Source of the DNA: Dromiciops gliroides
Taxonomy: Eukaryota > Chordata > Mammalia > Microbiotheria > Microbiotheriidae
NCBI RefSeq assembly: GCF_019393635.1
Contig: NC_057864.1
Coordinates: 440,198,322-440,262,321 of the forward strand
Direction of reading: 5' to 3'
Length of the DNA stretch: 64,000 bases
The notes beneath the pieces were generated by a model. That model was not told the origin of the DNA. It saw only the letters and a program-made list of their open reading frames with translations, and searched no databases. Both the position numbers and the translations under genes were made by a program. Below, piece after piece: positions 1 to 11,159 of the stretch. The first letter of the stretch is position 1. Each line of letters starts with the position of its first letter.

Positions 1-110
1 TCTATGTGGGATTGTCGATTTACTCTTTGTGTTCTTAGCTCCTAGCACAGTTCCTTGCGCATTGCAGGCACTTAATAAATACTTGCTGTTTGGATGATTA
101 AATTAACAGA
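1..110 (+). repeat. L2 LINE 3' end
   Basis: The stretch reads like the L2 3' terminus: 'tagcacagttccttg', then a 'cttaataaat' end and a TGATTAAATTAA-type tail. Only the last ~110 bases are present, as is usual for 5'-truncated L2. Confidence 0.7.
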
Positions 111-202
111 TTTAAAAAAAAAAATGAGGCCCAAAGAGGTTCTGTTACATAAGGTCATACAGAATTAGTACCAGAATGAAAGTATTGTGATTCAGTCCAT
201 TT

Positions 203-455
203 GAGGCAACGTGGTGGCCTATTGGATAGACCTCTGGGCCTGGAGTCAGGAAGACCTGAGTTCAAATTTGACCTCAGATACTTATTAGCTGTGTGACCCT
301 GGGCAAGTCACTTAACCTTTCTTGACCTGTAAGATGGGAATAATAATAGCACCCACCTCCCAGGGTTTTTGTGAGTATCCAATGAGATATTTATAAATCA
401 CTTGGCACAGTACCTGGCACATAGTAGATACTTAATCAATGCTTATTGGTGATAG
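203..455 (+). repeat. Old CORE-SINE (MIR/THER1-like)
   Basis: It has a head with 'cctggagtcaggaagacctg', a core 'gtgtgaccctgggcaagtca', and a 3' part resembling the L2 tail ('ggcacagtacctggcacat'). The full-length MIR/THER layout, with no A-tail and no clear target duplication, indicates an old copy. Confidence 0.75.
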
Positions 456-597
456 ATTAAAACTGTAGTGATTCTCTTATTGCTGTGGTAGACCAGAGAG
501 CCCTCTAGACATGAAGCCAAAAGAGCTGAGTTCAAATTCTGTTTCCTAAAAAAAAATTGGGGAGGGGAGGGAAGTCCCCTGAGACTGTTCACAAATC

Positions 598-935
598 AGT
601 CAATTGATAAGTATTTATTAAGCACCTATTATGTGACAGATACAAAAACTGGGGATTTTTTTTTTTTTAGTGAGGCAATTGGGGTTAAGTGACTTGCCCA
701 GGGTCACACAGCTAGTAAGTGTTAAGTGTCTGAGGCTGGATTTGGACTCAGGTACTCCTGACTCCAGGGCCAGTGCTCTATCCACTGTGCCACCTAGCTG
801 CCCCCAGGATATTTTTTTAAAGCCAGTCAGACTGCCATAAGGAAGCTTGGGGAGATAGCACAAAAACTGCTCTGTAGAAGCAAGATATATACAGGATAAG
901 TTGGAGATAAACAAGACAGGAAAGCACAAGTGTGG
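598..935 (-). repeat. L2 3' end, split by a SINE
   Basis: Plus-strand 'tatttattaagcacctatta' is the reverse complement of the L2 terminus, and it continues after the SINE at 655-805 with 'gatatatacaggataagttg'. This is an old L2 copy later hit by a young SINE. Confidence 0.65.
655..805 (-). repeat. Short marsupial SINE (MAR1/WSINE1-like)
   Basis: A T-tract is followed by 'gtgaggcaattggggttaag', the tRNA-like/core segment and the head 'gccacctagctgcccc'. This is a complete copy read on the minus strand with a poly-A tail. The long open frame across it is an accident of the SINE. Confidence 0.9.
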
Positions 936-2707
936 TATTTAATAAGTACTTAATAAATGTTGGTTGATTGATAATAGGCTTCGAGCTGGAGATTTTCCTC
1001 TCCTTAAAAAAAAAAAATTACAGATGAGGACATTGGGCCCAGAAAAGGGAAGTGACTTGTCCAAGGTAAATAGAAGAGCCAGTACATGAACCTTCAAAAA
1101 GGATATTTTTTCCACTCTACCAAGATGAGGATTAAAGGAGTTAATTTATCAGGTTATTTTTTTAAGCTTTGTAATTTGTAAATCTGTAAGAGGTAAGAGA
1201 TATGAAAATACTTTGAAAAGGTAAGTCTCCCGGTTTGGGTCATTATGCTGTTTATACTACATGTGCTCATTTGCATAGTTTCTAAATTTCTTTACAAAGT
1301 TCTTTTGTAGGCATCATATTACTCCCATAAGACTGGGTGCTCCCTAAGGCCCCAAGGGCCTTCTGCTTCTTTTTTTATTTCCCCCAAAGCATTTAAAGCC
1401 TGGGCTCTTCCAATTGTGGGCCTGGTTATACACTATTCCTACCCACTCACTATCCCCTGGAGTGATCAATTAAAAGGACAAGTAACCATAAAATGCCAAG
1501 CAGAGCTGATATCATTCATGTTGGGTTCTCCCACACAAGTCCAGGAAGAGGCAGGAAGGGAACTCATTGGAAGTCTGGGAAGATTTTGCCTGTTGCTACA
1601 AAGGAAACAAGCCACAAAACAGAACTCCTACTCACCCTTGCAGTGGAGCAAAGGTTGGGTGGAGAGAGGTCAACGGCAACAAGTGTGGGGAGGAAAGACT
1701 GATTCACCAGGCTTGCTCTCCTGGTGATTCAGGAATCGGCAGAAAATAGCCAGGGCTTCTCCCACGCTGGCTCCATTGTCAAGGGATGAGGCACTTCCTC
1801 ATTGCTTTGCAGAGCAAATGGGAGGAGGAGGAAATGGAACTATTTGTGGTCCAGTATCTATACAAGCACCTAGCCCTGCTTATGCAAAGGGGTCCCCAAA
1901 GCCTTTTAAGTTTTAAAAACATAAAACTGAACTAAAACTTTTGCAACAACCTGTATTTGAACATTTCAATCGTTTGCCCACCCCTCTTTCCTACTAAACA
2001 TTAAGCTCCCTGAAGGCAGAATCCATAACATTCATTTTTATATTCCCAGCAGCCCCTAGGACTTGAGGTTCCAGTCCTTTCCGTGGCCCCTCAGATCAGC
2101 ATGTAAACAGCAGACTAATGGGTAGAGAAGGGTGGTCTCTGCTTCTGTCATTTTCCCCTTACCAATTATACTTCATCTGAAAGTATCCAAGAATTACATA
2201 ACAGGTGAATGAATTTGCTGTCCTTCATATCCAAAGGTGACACCATTACTCCTCCACAAACAAGTTGGCTCTCACACTGAGTGGTTTTCCTGTTTAGTCG
2301 TGTTAGGTTTGCACTATGCTTTCCCACTCTGTCCCTCTTGTGATCAATGGCATAGACAGGTGAAACAGGTTGGAAGGTGCAATCTTCCACCATGGAATCC
2401 TGAGATTCACCTCTATTGCACCATGATCAAAAAAGCAATCTTACTCTAGACTTCTTTCTTCCATTACTCAATGGTAGACTTCCAAACACCAGCAGGGATT
2501 TCGTTCCAGCTGTTCCCGGAAAGGGAGAAGGAAACACTTAGAAAGGTCTTAAAGTATTTGAAGAGCTGATACTATAGAAGAGGGATTAGATTTTAGAAGA
2601 TATCTAAGGTCCTTTTGATCTACAGATCCCTTATCTGGGTCTCTGGGAGTAGAGTAAGAGTAGTAGAAGTTTGGGCAGATTTCAAGGAATAGAAATTTAT
2701 CATAAAA
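936..2707. other. No gene seen; scattered old repeats
   Basis: About 1008-1095 resembles a MIR core ('acagatgaggacattggg'), 2000-2060 an L2 3' end, and 2525-2620 a CR1/L3 3' UTR piece. The remainder is unique-looking sequence in which I recognise nothing. The short open frames lack any family signature. Confidence 0.5.
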
Positions 2708-2717
2708 AATAGATGAG

Positions 2718-2892
2718 AAGGGGCAGCTAGGTGGTACAGTGGATAAAGCACTAGCCCTGGATTCAGAAGGACATGAGTTCAAATATGACCTCAGACATTT
2801 GACACTTACTAGCTGTGTGACCCTGGACAAGTCACTTAGCCCTCATTGCCCTGCAAAAAAAGAAAGAAAGAAAGAAAAAATTTTAAAAAAAG
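2718..2892 (+). repeat. Short SINE, first of a double insertion
   Basis: It starts at GGGGCAGCTAGGTGG and ends in an A/GAAA-rich tail. The target duplication 'aatagatgag' lies at 2708-2717 and again at 2893-2902, directly before the next SINE. Confidence 0.9.
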
Positions 2893-2902
2893 AATAGATG
2901 AG

Positions 2903-3068
2903 GGGCAGCTAGATGGCGCAGTGGTAAAGCACCGGCCCTGGATTCAGGAGTACCTGAGTTCAAATCCGGCCTCAGACACTTGACACTTACTAGCTGTGTG
3001 ACCCTGGGCAAGTCACTTAACCCCCATTGCCCTGCAAAAAACAAAACAAACAAACAAACAAACAAAAG
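2903..3068 (+). repeat. Short SINE, second of a double insertion
   Basis: Head GGGGCAGCTAGATGG, core, then an (A)nC-rich tail of AAAC repeats. The same 10-base target 'aatagatgag' flanks it at 2893-2902 and 3069-3078, so three copies of one target bracket two SINEs. Confidence 0.9.
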
Positions 3069-3245
3069 AATAGATGAGAGCTAGAAGGGAAGTTACAGAA
3101 CATCTAATCCAATTCTCTCATTTTTAAAAAATGAAGAAAGTAGGAGTCATCCTGGATTCCTCAATATCTCTCACCCCCACCCCACCCCCATGTCCAATAT
3201 GTTGCCAAAGACTGTCAATTTTACCTTTGCAACATATCACCCCCT

Positions 3246-3515
3246 CCTCTCATTGTTGTTGTTGTCAAGTTGTTTTTTCAGTCCTGTATGACTCTTTCTG
3301 ACCCGAATTGGGGTTTTCTTGGCAAAAGATATTGAGAGTAGTTTACCATTTCCTTCTCCAGCTCATTTTACAGATGAAGAAACTAAAGCAATAGGGTTAA
3401 GTGACTTGCCCAGGGTCACACAGCTAATAAGTGTCAGAGACCAGAATTGAACTCATTAAAAGGAGTCTTCCTGACTTCAGGTACTCTATCCACTTCTTCA
3501 CCTAGCCACCCCTCT
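3246..3515 (-). repeat. Long SINE, tail type 'b'
   Basis: From its right end this minus-strand copy has the usual SINE head, then a longer 3' part whose complement reads 'ttggggttttcttggcaaaa' and ends in GTTGTTGTTG. It uses a different 3' tail from the short SINEs. Confidence 0.8.
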
Positions 3516-3756
3516 AATGCAGACCTTCATCACCTCACCCCTAGACTATTGAAACAGCCTGCTTGTGGGACTGCCAGCCACAAGTCTCCCCACTCCAATC
3601 AATCATCAATTCATCCACTAAAGTGAATTTCCTAAAATACATGTCCAGTCATTCCCCATCATCACTCAATTAACTCCAGTGGCTCTCTATCACCTCTAGG
3701 ATCAAATAGAAAATCCTCTGCCTGGCATTCAAAGCCCTTTCTAACCTACCCTCAGA

Positions 3757-3794
3757 TCACTCACTCACTCACTCACACACACACACACAAACAC
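3757..3794. repeat. (TCAC)n/(CA)n microsatellite
   Basis: A short simple repeat within the L2 copy. Confidence 0.8.
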
Positions 3795-4002
3795 ACCTTT
3801 CCGTCTTCTTATACCTTGCAGCCCCTCCTCAAAATTGCCACTCCAGCAACTGTTTTCCTTGCTGTTCTTCCGGGATACACTCCATCCTTTAACACTGAGC
3901 ATTTTCACTGGCTGTCCCCCATGCCTAGAACGCTCTAGCTCCTCTATTTCCTGGATTCCTTCAAGTCCCAGCTAAAATCCCACCTGCTATAAGAAGCCTT
4001 TC

Positions 4003-4303
4003 CCAAGCACAGTGATAGAGTACTGGCCCTGAAGTTGGAAGGACCTGAGTTCAAATCTCACCTCAGACATACTAGCTATGTGACCCTGGGCAAGTCACTT
4101 AACCCCAATGGCCTTAATCATACAGGGCCATCTCCAGTCATCCTGATATATATCTTGCCATTAGACCCAGATGGCTCTGGGGCAGAAAGTAAGGTTGATG
4201 ACATTGCACAGCCCTGCCTCACTTAAATCCAATTCACTGCAAGTTATGACATCACCTGACAATGGCATGGCTCTCTTTAAGAACAAAAGACAAACAGCAA
4301 TAA
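4003..4303 (+). repeat. Long SINE, tail type 'c'
   Basis: The head 'cagtgatagagtactggccc' and core 'gtgaccctgggcaagtcact' are followed by a ~150-bp tail containing 'tcacttaaatccaattcact', 'tgacatcacctgac' and a terminal 'acaaaagacaaacagc'. It sits inside L2. Confidence 0.8.
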
Positions 4304-4546
4304 TTCTAGTGTCTTTCCTCTGTTGGTTAATTCCTATTTATCATAGGATATGCATATATATGTATACATGTATACATCATGCAAAAACAAAATATGTGTG
4401 TACACACTACATATGTGTATGATACATCCTTATATGTGTATACACACATATATACACGTGTATATACATAAATGATATGAACATATATCTTGTTTTTGAA
4501 GTTGTCTGCATGTTGTCACCCATTAGATCGAGTTCCATATTGTCTG

Positions 4547-4905
4547 ATTTAAAAAGTTCAAGACACATAGTTTCTGGGTAATTTAATCATTTCACTGATA
4601 AAGCCAAGCACATTATTAATAAAAGGATTGAAGTCTCTGGTAGACTGAAGACCATCATGAGTGGGCTCACAGTTTATATGCCCTTCAAACACTAAGTGTT
4701 CAATGAGAGGCTGAGAATGACATCATGTCACCCGTGGAGGGAGTAACTATATACTCAGACCACCCCCAGCCTTGGGCTCTCTAGACAAAAGGATCTGTCT
4801 CCAACCAAGCTTAAGTAGAACACAATGGGCTTCCTTCAAGAGTCATTTAAAATCAGGACTTCGGGAAAAGGGGAGAGCTCCAAATCTCCCCCAATAACAA
4901 ATATT
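4547..4905 (-). repeat. LTR-like dispersed repeat, copy 1
   Basis: The left end 'aaaaagttcaagacacatag' is shared with a second copy near 25.43 kb, and a similar order of weaker matches continues for ~350 bp. On the minus strand AATAAA-like signals lie shortly before this end, which would suit an LTR. Family unknown, old fossil; ends uncertain. Confidence 0.4.
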
Positions 4906-4984
4906 GGTTATTAATAATCATTTCTCTCAATCTATAATATATACATGTATGTAGTTATGTATATTTCCCTACCTACATACACGT

Positions 4985-5165
4985 GTGTATATAGACATAG
5001 ATGTTTGCAGGTCTCTCTATGTTTTGGTTTCACATAACTGCTTGCACGTTGTCACCCGGTTAGATCGTGAGCTCAAGGGCAGGGATTGTATTTTGCCTTT
5101 CTCTGTATGCCTCGCGCTTAGCATTGTGCTTGGCACATAGTAGGCATCTGATCTATGCCTGTTAT
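4985..5165 (+). repeat. L2 3' end
   Basis: 'cacgttgtcacccggttaga', 'gggcagggattgtattttgc' and 'gtgcttggcacatagtaggc' form a clear L2 3' terminus, separate from the L2 copy just upstream. Confidence 0.75.
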
Positions 5166-5695
5166 GTGTTAGGCCCTGAGAGGTACCTCCCTCCCCCCCC
5201 CCCAAAAAAAAAAAAGGATCTGTTTTTGCCTTCGAGGAATTTGCATTCTACTCGATTCTAGGGGAGAGGACTGCAAGGTTACCCCAGCACCACCCCATTG
5301 CTGCATGGTGGAGTCAGGCCACAGCCAAGGCCGGATCAAACCCAAAAGGGCTATCTGCTCTCCCCCTCCGCCGCTCTCCGTTGGGGCAGCCACGTACAAA
5401 GAGGGGCTTCCCATTTTTAAAGTGAGAACTAGAATGGGATTACAAATTGGAGGGTAGCTAGTGAACTGGGCGATGGGATACAAATGCTAAAGCCCGAACA
5501 ATGCGGGGCGAAACTGCAACCCGGGAACACCAGGCCGGGATCGAGAGCCAAGCGCTTCCCGCTCGGCGAGGACCGGGCGAAGGCACACGCGCCCCTAGCC
5601 GCGGACAGAGCTGGAGGGTGAGCAGCTACAGAGCCCGGGCGGGTCGCGGCTCGAGAGCCGATCCGCGCGCCAGACTGGGAGGAGGGCTCTCCCCG

Positions 5696-5707
5696 CCGGA
5701 AGTGACG
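5696..5707 (+). promoter_or_regulatory. ETS plus CRE-half-site motif
   Basis: CCGGAAGTGACG joins a consensus ETS site (CCGGAAGTG) to a TGACG CRE half site, a pair common in TATA-less CpG-island promoters. It lies roughly 200 bases before the likely transcription start. Confidence 0.55.
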
Positions 5708-5808
5708 CGAGCTCAATTCCAGCCCGGCTCTCCCCAAACAAAAGGGATCTTGGGGCCCCGGGAGGAGCCTGAATGACATTGGAGAAGCCCCGCCTCCCCC
5801 CGGCGTGG

Positions 5809-5845
5809 ATTGGTCAGCGAGCCGAGAGGCTGAGGTGACAATTGG
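5809..5845 (+). promoter_or_regulatory. Paired inverted CCAAT boxes
   Basis: Two ATTGG motifs (NF-Y type, reverse CCAAT), in 'ggattggtcagc' and 'acaattggccgg', lie about 30 bases apart. Such sites usually lie 60-100 bases upstream of the start, predicting initiation near 5880-5920. Confidence 0.5.
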
Positions 5846-5884
5846 CCGGGGAAGCTGTCAAGGCGCGCACCCGGCGGGGGAGGA

Positions 5885-6021
5885 GGAGGGGAGGCGAGGG
5901 ACTGTGGATGGGGAGCGGGAGGCGGAGGCGGCGGGGAGCGGAGCCCGGAGCACCGGGGAGAGGTAGGAGCCGTGGGCCGGGTACTCAGGGATTGAGGGGA
6001 GACCTGGGTCTCGAGAGAAAG
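5885..6021 (+). other. CTTNBP2NL: Likely first exon (5' UTR) of CTTNBP2NL
   Basis: The start is inferred from the CCAAT boxes. Two strong donors end it: GAGAG|GTAGGA after base 5962 and AAAG|GTGAGG after base 6021. In mammals the first CTTNBP2NL exon is non-coding and the ATG lies in exon 2, which fits. An ATG at 5908-5910 within this exon stays open to both donors. Spliced from 6021 to 33000 it would read in frame into the known ATG; from 5962 it would form an overlapping upstream ORF ending at 33068-33070. No transcript data are available, so the boundaries are predictions. Confidence 0.5.
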
Positions 6022-6330
6022 GTGAGGGTGGGACTGCCGCCCCACCCCCCGACCCCTAGCACCCCATCCCCCGAGGGGGCGGGGCCCCTCCTCCTCCTCT
6101 GCCCGCGCCCCCCATTCCCGGAGGAGGCGGCGCCCCAACCTTTGAGGAGATCCCCGGACCTGCCCCAGCTCCTGTCTAGCCGCTGACCCTTTCCCCTGTG
6201 CCTCACCCACCCACCCTGTACGGGGACCCCTCCCCTCCGCGTCTCGTTTAGAGAGGGGCTCCCCCCCATCCCCTCCCCTCTCCCCCTTCGGGCCCGACAG
6301 TCCCCTCCCCCCTCCCCGCCACCTGCCCCA

Positions 6331-7274
6331 GCTCGCCGGGGCTCAGAGGGGAGCTGGAGTCCCCCCCTCCGGTCTCTTTATAGTGAGTGCTTCTCTCCCC
6401 TGCCCCCTCCCCATTTACGTTGGTAGCCTCACACCCACCTGCATCCTTAAATGAAAAAGGCCTCCCCATCCCCGTGCCAGCCTATTTCCCATCCCCTGCG
6501 CTCCGTCCTGCCCTGCCCAGAGTCAACCCCCTGGACCTCTCTTCTCCCACGAGTCGGAAGCCCTGGTTTCCCTCCCCTTTCAGCTGGAGGACTGAGGCTG
6601 GACAGTGGGAGAAGCCCATCTCGATGGACTGGCCAGATGGAGTCTCCCAAGCCATAGGGCTGCTCCTCCCTCCTCCATTCTCGCCTTGGGGGGGAACCCA
6701 GGCTGGTCCCCGGGGTACGGTTTTGTATGGTTTGCTTCTGTCTTTCACCACCACCACCCTGTTCCCTCCGCGAATTCCCCAGGAAACGTGAGATTCTCCC
6801 TCTTATTTCCATGAGCCCCGATGCTGTTGCAGAAGTTGGCTAAATGATGAACTTGACCCGGTGTGGAGAATACACACAGGCAATGAATAAGTTAGGATCC
6901 TTCCTTAGGACGCTCTATAGAAAGGTAAATAAGGACCATTAGTCTAGTGACTAAATTGCTCTGGGAGACTTGAATAACCTTAAAAGGTGTAAATCTTGAA
7001 ACAAAAGCCAGGAAGTGTTTCAAGAAAATCCTGGTCCAGTTGTCTGTGGGTTTATGATTAATCTGGTTTAATGGCCTTTGGTTGCTTTCTTCTCGATCCA
7101 CACCCACTATTAGATGCTATAGGTCTTTTCTACAGTTGCAAATACTACTAGGTCAACGATGTCGTTTGGTTTTTACCAGAATAGGATCACCTGCAGAATA
7201 GAAAAAGCAAACTATGGTGACCAAGGTAAACTGCATATGCCACAACTGTAACTAAGTTCAAGGATATTCTTTGA
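6331..7274. other. Start of intron 1; nothing recognised
   Basis: GC-rich to about 6800, then AT-rich, with no repeat or exon that I recognise. Overlapping open frames near 6.4-6.8 kb on both strands reflect low stop-codon density in GC-rich DNA. Confidence 0.5.
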
Positions 7275-7560
7275 GTATACATTCATGAAAGAAGCAAGCA
7301 TTTATTTATTAAGCACTTACTCCATGCCAGCGGGCACTGTGCTAAGCAATGTACAAATATCTCATTTGATCCTCACTACAGTCTGGGAGGAAGGTGCTAT
7401 TATTATCCCCCTGTTACAGCTGAGGAAACTGAGGCAAAGTGATGAAATGATTTGCTTAGGATCGAAGAGCTGGTGTCTGCCAGAGAATTTGGAGAATTGG
7501 GGTCTTTCAGACTTCAAGTTCAGCACTATGCCACTTGCCCAGCCCTTATTAGCTGTGGGT
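7275..7560 (+). repeat. MIR-like SINE
   Basis: 'gcatttatttattaagcact', 'gtgctattattatccccctg' and 'gctgaggaaactgaggcaaa' follow the MIR consensus through most of its length. Confidence 0.75.
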
Positions 7561-7977
7561 GGGTCTTTAGAGAGCTTGTAGTACAATCCCCTCATTTTAC
7601 ATAAAGTAACAGCCAACAAGTGGCACAATCTCAGGCCTTCTGACTACTAGTCTAGTGCTTTCCACTCACTGTAATATATGGTATTTGCACTTTTGGAATT
7701 GGCATTAGCATGAATACCATTGGATTGTCATTGGACATCCAGTGAGGTAACACTTGCATCTATAAAAATTCGTCATATCTTTTAACATTACTTCTTTAAT
7801 ACTCACTCGTAAGTCACCCTTCATGATGGTGTAATGTTGGAGTAGTGTTGATTGTGACAAAGTGCTTAGAATTAGAGTCACAGAGGGTGTATATTTGCAG
7901 TAAATATTAACTAATGCTTTTACTTACAAGTCAAGTCAATAAGCATCATTAAGTATCTACTATATGTGCTAAATAAT

Positions 7978-8218
7978 AGGGCAGGCTAGGTGTTGAAGTA
8001 CACAGTGCCAGGCCAGGAGTCATGAAGACCTGAATTCAGATCCAGCCTTAGACACTTACAGAGCTGTGTGATCCTGGGCAAGCCACTTAACCATTGTCTG
8101 ACTCAGTTTCCCCATATGTAAAATGAGCTGGAAAAGGACATGGCAAAACCACTCTAGTATCTTTGCCAAGAAAACCCCAAATGGGGTCACGAAGAGTAGG
8201 GCACAACTGAGCAACAAC
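7978..8218 (+). repeat. Long SINE, tail type 'b'
   Basis: The SINE head and core are followed by 'gtaaaatgagctggaaaagg' and 'caaatggggtcacgaagagt', then an ACAACTGAGCAACAAC end. It is a full-length copy of the same tail subtype as that at 3246-3515. Confidence 0.85.
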
Positions 8219-8221
8219 GTG

Positions 8222-8405
8222 TGCTAATAATTATAGCTAGCAATTCTATGGCATCTTAACATTGGCAAAGCACTTTACGGATGTTCTCATTTGACTCTTA
8301 GAACTTTGTGAAGTCGGTGCTATTATTATCCTCACTTTACAGATGAGGAAACTGAAACACAGAGAAGTTAAGTGACTTGCCCATAGTTACACAGTCAACT
8401 GTGCA
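8222..8405 (+). repeat. MIR-like SINE
   Basis: 'caaagcactttacggatgtt' and 'actttacagatgaggaaact' are MIR core phrases. It directly follows the previous SINE. Confidence 0.75.
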
Positions 8406-9884
8406 AAGTTTTGGAAAAACTAAGAAAGGCAATTCTAATTACAAAGTGTATTTCGAATTTGTGGAGGGTAATGAATTATAGATATGGAGCCTTCAATTCT
8501 TCTACAGAGATCTGTTTAAAGATCATTCCAAAAAGAAAAAAAAAGATCATTCCCAGACGTCTTCAGAAAGATCACAAAAAAACAGAGGCTGGTTGGAAGC
8601 ACTTCAAGAGTTGTATACTATGTACACAGACATATATAGAGATATTAACACATGGGCCCCTCAGCCAGAGCTACAGAAATTGAAAGGGAATGGTCAGGCT
8701 CATCAAGATGCAGAACAGAAAATAAAGTTGAGACAAAACCAAAGAAACTAATTGCTAAGGCCCATCATGCTATTGTATTTTTTGGTAGAGTAAATAAAAA
8801 TTGGCCTTTTATGTGTCTTGGTTATCCTTACAGCTCCTGTTTGGTCTTGGTTAATCTCGGAGCAAGATTATGAAGCTGTCTCCATGGTGTAGACCTACAA
8901 AGATAACTTTTTGATAAGAGGAGGCCCATCATGATACTATAAACAATCCACTCCTTTTTTTACCCGGTGCTTACCTTTACTTTCCTTATCTGGTCTGCCT
9001 GAAGGAACTTGTTCAGCCTAATCACCACCCAGTGATTGAAATATCCACAAGAACATTTTTTGCTTTCTCTCTCTCTCTCCTCAACGTAATTACACTTCTC
9101 CGAACCTGGGCTAGACTTAAAAATAAAATCAGTGCTAGTCATTTCAGGGTTTCCTTTTTCTTTTCTAAGAATCCAATGTGAATATGAGTTTAGAAAAGTA
9201 TTTCAGACATTGAGTGTCTGCTTATTTCATTCCTTAATAGGTGTTGTAGTTTCATCTTTCTTTTCTCATTTCCTTCCCTTCCTTCCTTCCTTCCTTTTAA
9301 TGGATCTTCAAATTGCCTTTTAAACTTTCATAAATGATGCTAGTGCTATAAGGGTGTTTATAGAACAGTGGTTGGATTTCTAACTAGAATAGACTCTAGT
9401 TCACACAAGCTGATCACAGAAGTTCTGACATGCTCAGCTTACAATGAGCTTGTGTGTTAGCTGAATCAAGTTTACAGTACTGCCAGTTAATTTGCAGAGC
9501 AGAATTGGAATTCGTCCTGTGGAAATCTTGGCTTTTCTGAGTCGAGCAGAGCAGCACTTCTAGGTATGTCCAGTGGACTGGTCGGTGATCATGCCACGAG
9601 ACAAGGAACACAGATTTATTTCTAAAGGAAAGTAGAGCTATCTGTGGAAGCTGACCCCAGAAATGACTTGTCAGCCTGTTTTGAAAGCACATTTGTTCCT
9701 GTTTCCTGAAGATTTGATGCTAACTGGATAGGTTCCAGTTCAAAGCATCTCAGTTTAAAAACGGCTTATTTGTCAGTTTGCATATGAATTAAGTCTAGGT
9801 AATGGAGGAGTTAACTATATGTATTCCAGCCTTTGTCTTTAATCATTTAAAAAGATGAGAATTAAAAACTAATAGGAAAATGAT
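8406..9884. other. Unique intron sequence, no gene
   Basis: No repeat is recognised apart from a (TTCC)n run at about 9270-9297. The part from 9380 to 9760 has balanced composition and no repeat signature, so it could be an ancient conserved element, but that cannot be judged from one genome. Confidence 0.4.
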
Positions 9885-9898
9885 TAACTTGCTTTTTT

Positions 9899-10051
9899 GT
9901 TTGTTTGTTTGTTTTGTCGGGGTAATGGGGATTAAGTGACTTGCCCAAGGTCACACAGCTAGTAAGTGTCAAGTGTCTGAGGCTGGCTTTGAACTCAGGT
10001 CCTTCTGAATCCAAGGCCAGTGCTTTATCCATTGCGCCACCTAGCTGCCCC
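9899..10051 (-). repeat. Short SINE with perfect 14-bp target duplication
   Basis: The head is at the right end ('gcgccacctagctgcccc') and a GTTT-rich tail at the left. 'taacttgctttttt' flanks it at 9885-9898 and 10052-10065, a typical L1-style insertion. Confidence 0.93.
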
Positions 10052-10219
10052 TAACTTGCTTTTTTACATATATCAGTGAATATAAGCCAAGACAACAAAG
10101 GAAAGATAAACTAAAAGCAACATCTTCCGTGTGTGTATATTCTATTACATCATATTAGTACCTGAGAAGGGGTCAAGTGTAAGACATTTGATCCTGAGAA
10201 GTTTTAGTGGGTTTGTTTT

Positions 10220-10231
10220 GGGGGGGGGGGG
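10220..10231 (+). repeat. Poly-G run
   Basis: Twelve G in a row. Similar 11-12-base runs occur at 11149-11160, 22121-22131, 37409-37420 and 46556-46567. Confidence 0.9.
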
Positions 10232-10756
10232 TTGTAATTAATTTTGTCTTTGCGGGTTTTTTAATTTAGTGAATTATTTTTCATTATGGAAGAAGGAATC
10301 TCATCCTGCTGTTCTTAACCCTTCTCTCTCACCTGGATCTCCCCCCCCCCTCTCCCCTCCCCATCTGAGTTTTTTAACTAGGTCCTAATTATCTAATTCT
10401 TTGGTTAGAAACCCAGAGCACTCAGGCTTGACTAAATTGCACTTGGTCAGCCACCTCTAACTTTAGTTCCAGGACTTTCTCAGTCCCCTTTTCTATTGGA
10501 TCTAAAGCAAATACAATCTGATTGACAGAATTTTTTTTTGCTTGAAAAAAAAATGTTGTCTTCCGGCCAGTTCCTCCACTCCAAACTTCTGTCCTGAGCC
10601 CCAGAACTTTTATCCTGAGCTATAGGTTTGGTAGTTGCCTATACTTACAGGGAAGAACTATCGCTGGTTGGATTATATGACATGGGGGAAACAGTTTGAG
10701 AGACAGATGCTAATGGCTGGCCAGCTTAGGTTTTCATCAGAGTACCCTTAACCTTG

Positions 10757-11035
10757 GGACAGCTAGGTGGTGCAGTGGATAGGGCACTGGCCCTGGAGTC
10801 AGGAGGACTTGAGTTCAAATCTCACCTCAGACAGTTACTAGTTGTGTGACCCTAGGCAAGTCACTTTACCCCAATTGTCTTAAGCATCTGGAGGCATTTC
10901 CAGTCATCCTGCCACTGGACCCAGAGGGCTCTGGAGGAGAGGAGTTAGTGACCTTGCACAGCCCTCCCTCACTTAAATCTAATTCACTACAAGTCATGAC
11001 ATCATCTCTTGGGGAATGAAGGACAAACAACAACA
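10757..11035 (+). repeat. Long SINE, tail type 'c'
   Basis: The head and core are followed by the ~150-bp tail with 'tccagtcatcctgccactgg' and the end GGACAAACAACAACAAC. The imperfect duplication 'acccttaaccttgg' / 'acccttcatcttgg' flanks it. Confidence 0.9.
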
Positions 11036-11159
11036 ACCCTTCATCTTGGCCATACCCAGGTTGATTGCAGGAGCCACAGAGGCATGATGCAGTCCTTAGA
11101 TTCTACTTGTGGATATACTAGAGAGGGAGCTAATGAATGGGGCAGGGAGGGGGGGGGGG

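Larger units (their letters stand above)
3128..4540 (+). repeat. L2 LINE 3' third, with two SINEs inside
   Basis: Recognisable L2 phrases in order: 'gtaggagtcatcctggattc', 'cttcatcacctcacccctag', 'tctgcctggcattcaaagcc', 'caagtcccagctaaaatccc' and the 3' 'gcatgttgtcacccattaga'. SINEs at about 3246-3515 (-) and 4003-4303 (+) interrupt it. The coding frame is fully decayed. Confidence 0.8.
5495..6330 (+). promoter_or_regulatory. CTTNBP2NL: CpG-island promoter, probably of CTTNBP2NL
   Basis: Base composition changes sharply to GC-rich with many CpG dinucleotides, unlike the AT-rich flanks, and the block has no repeats. It contains GC boxes (for example GGGGCGGGGCC near 6075), an ETS/CRE-like site and two CCAAT boxes, but no obvious TATA box. 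It is the only such island in the window and lies upstream of the CTTNBP2NL coding exon in the same orientation. That fits a broad housekeeping-type promoter. Assignment to CTTNBP2NL is inference from position. A divergent minus-strand promoter cannot be excluded. Confidence 0.8.

Noticed and set aside
5429-6814. Many overlapping open frames of 70-165 codons on both strands in the GC-rich region
   Set aside because: High GC lowers stop frequency. Their Pro/Gly/Arg-rich products match nothing I know and overlap on several frames at once. Only the frame from 5908 is kept, as a hypothesis.
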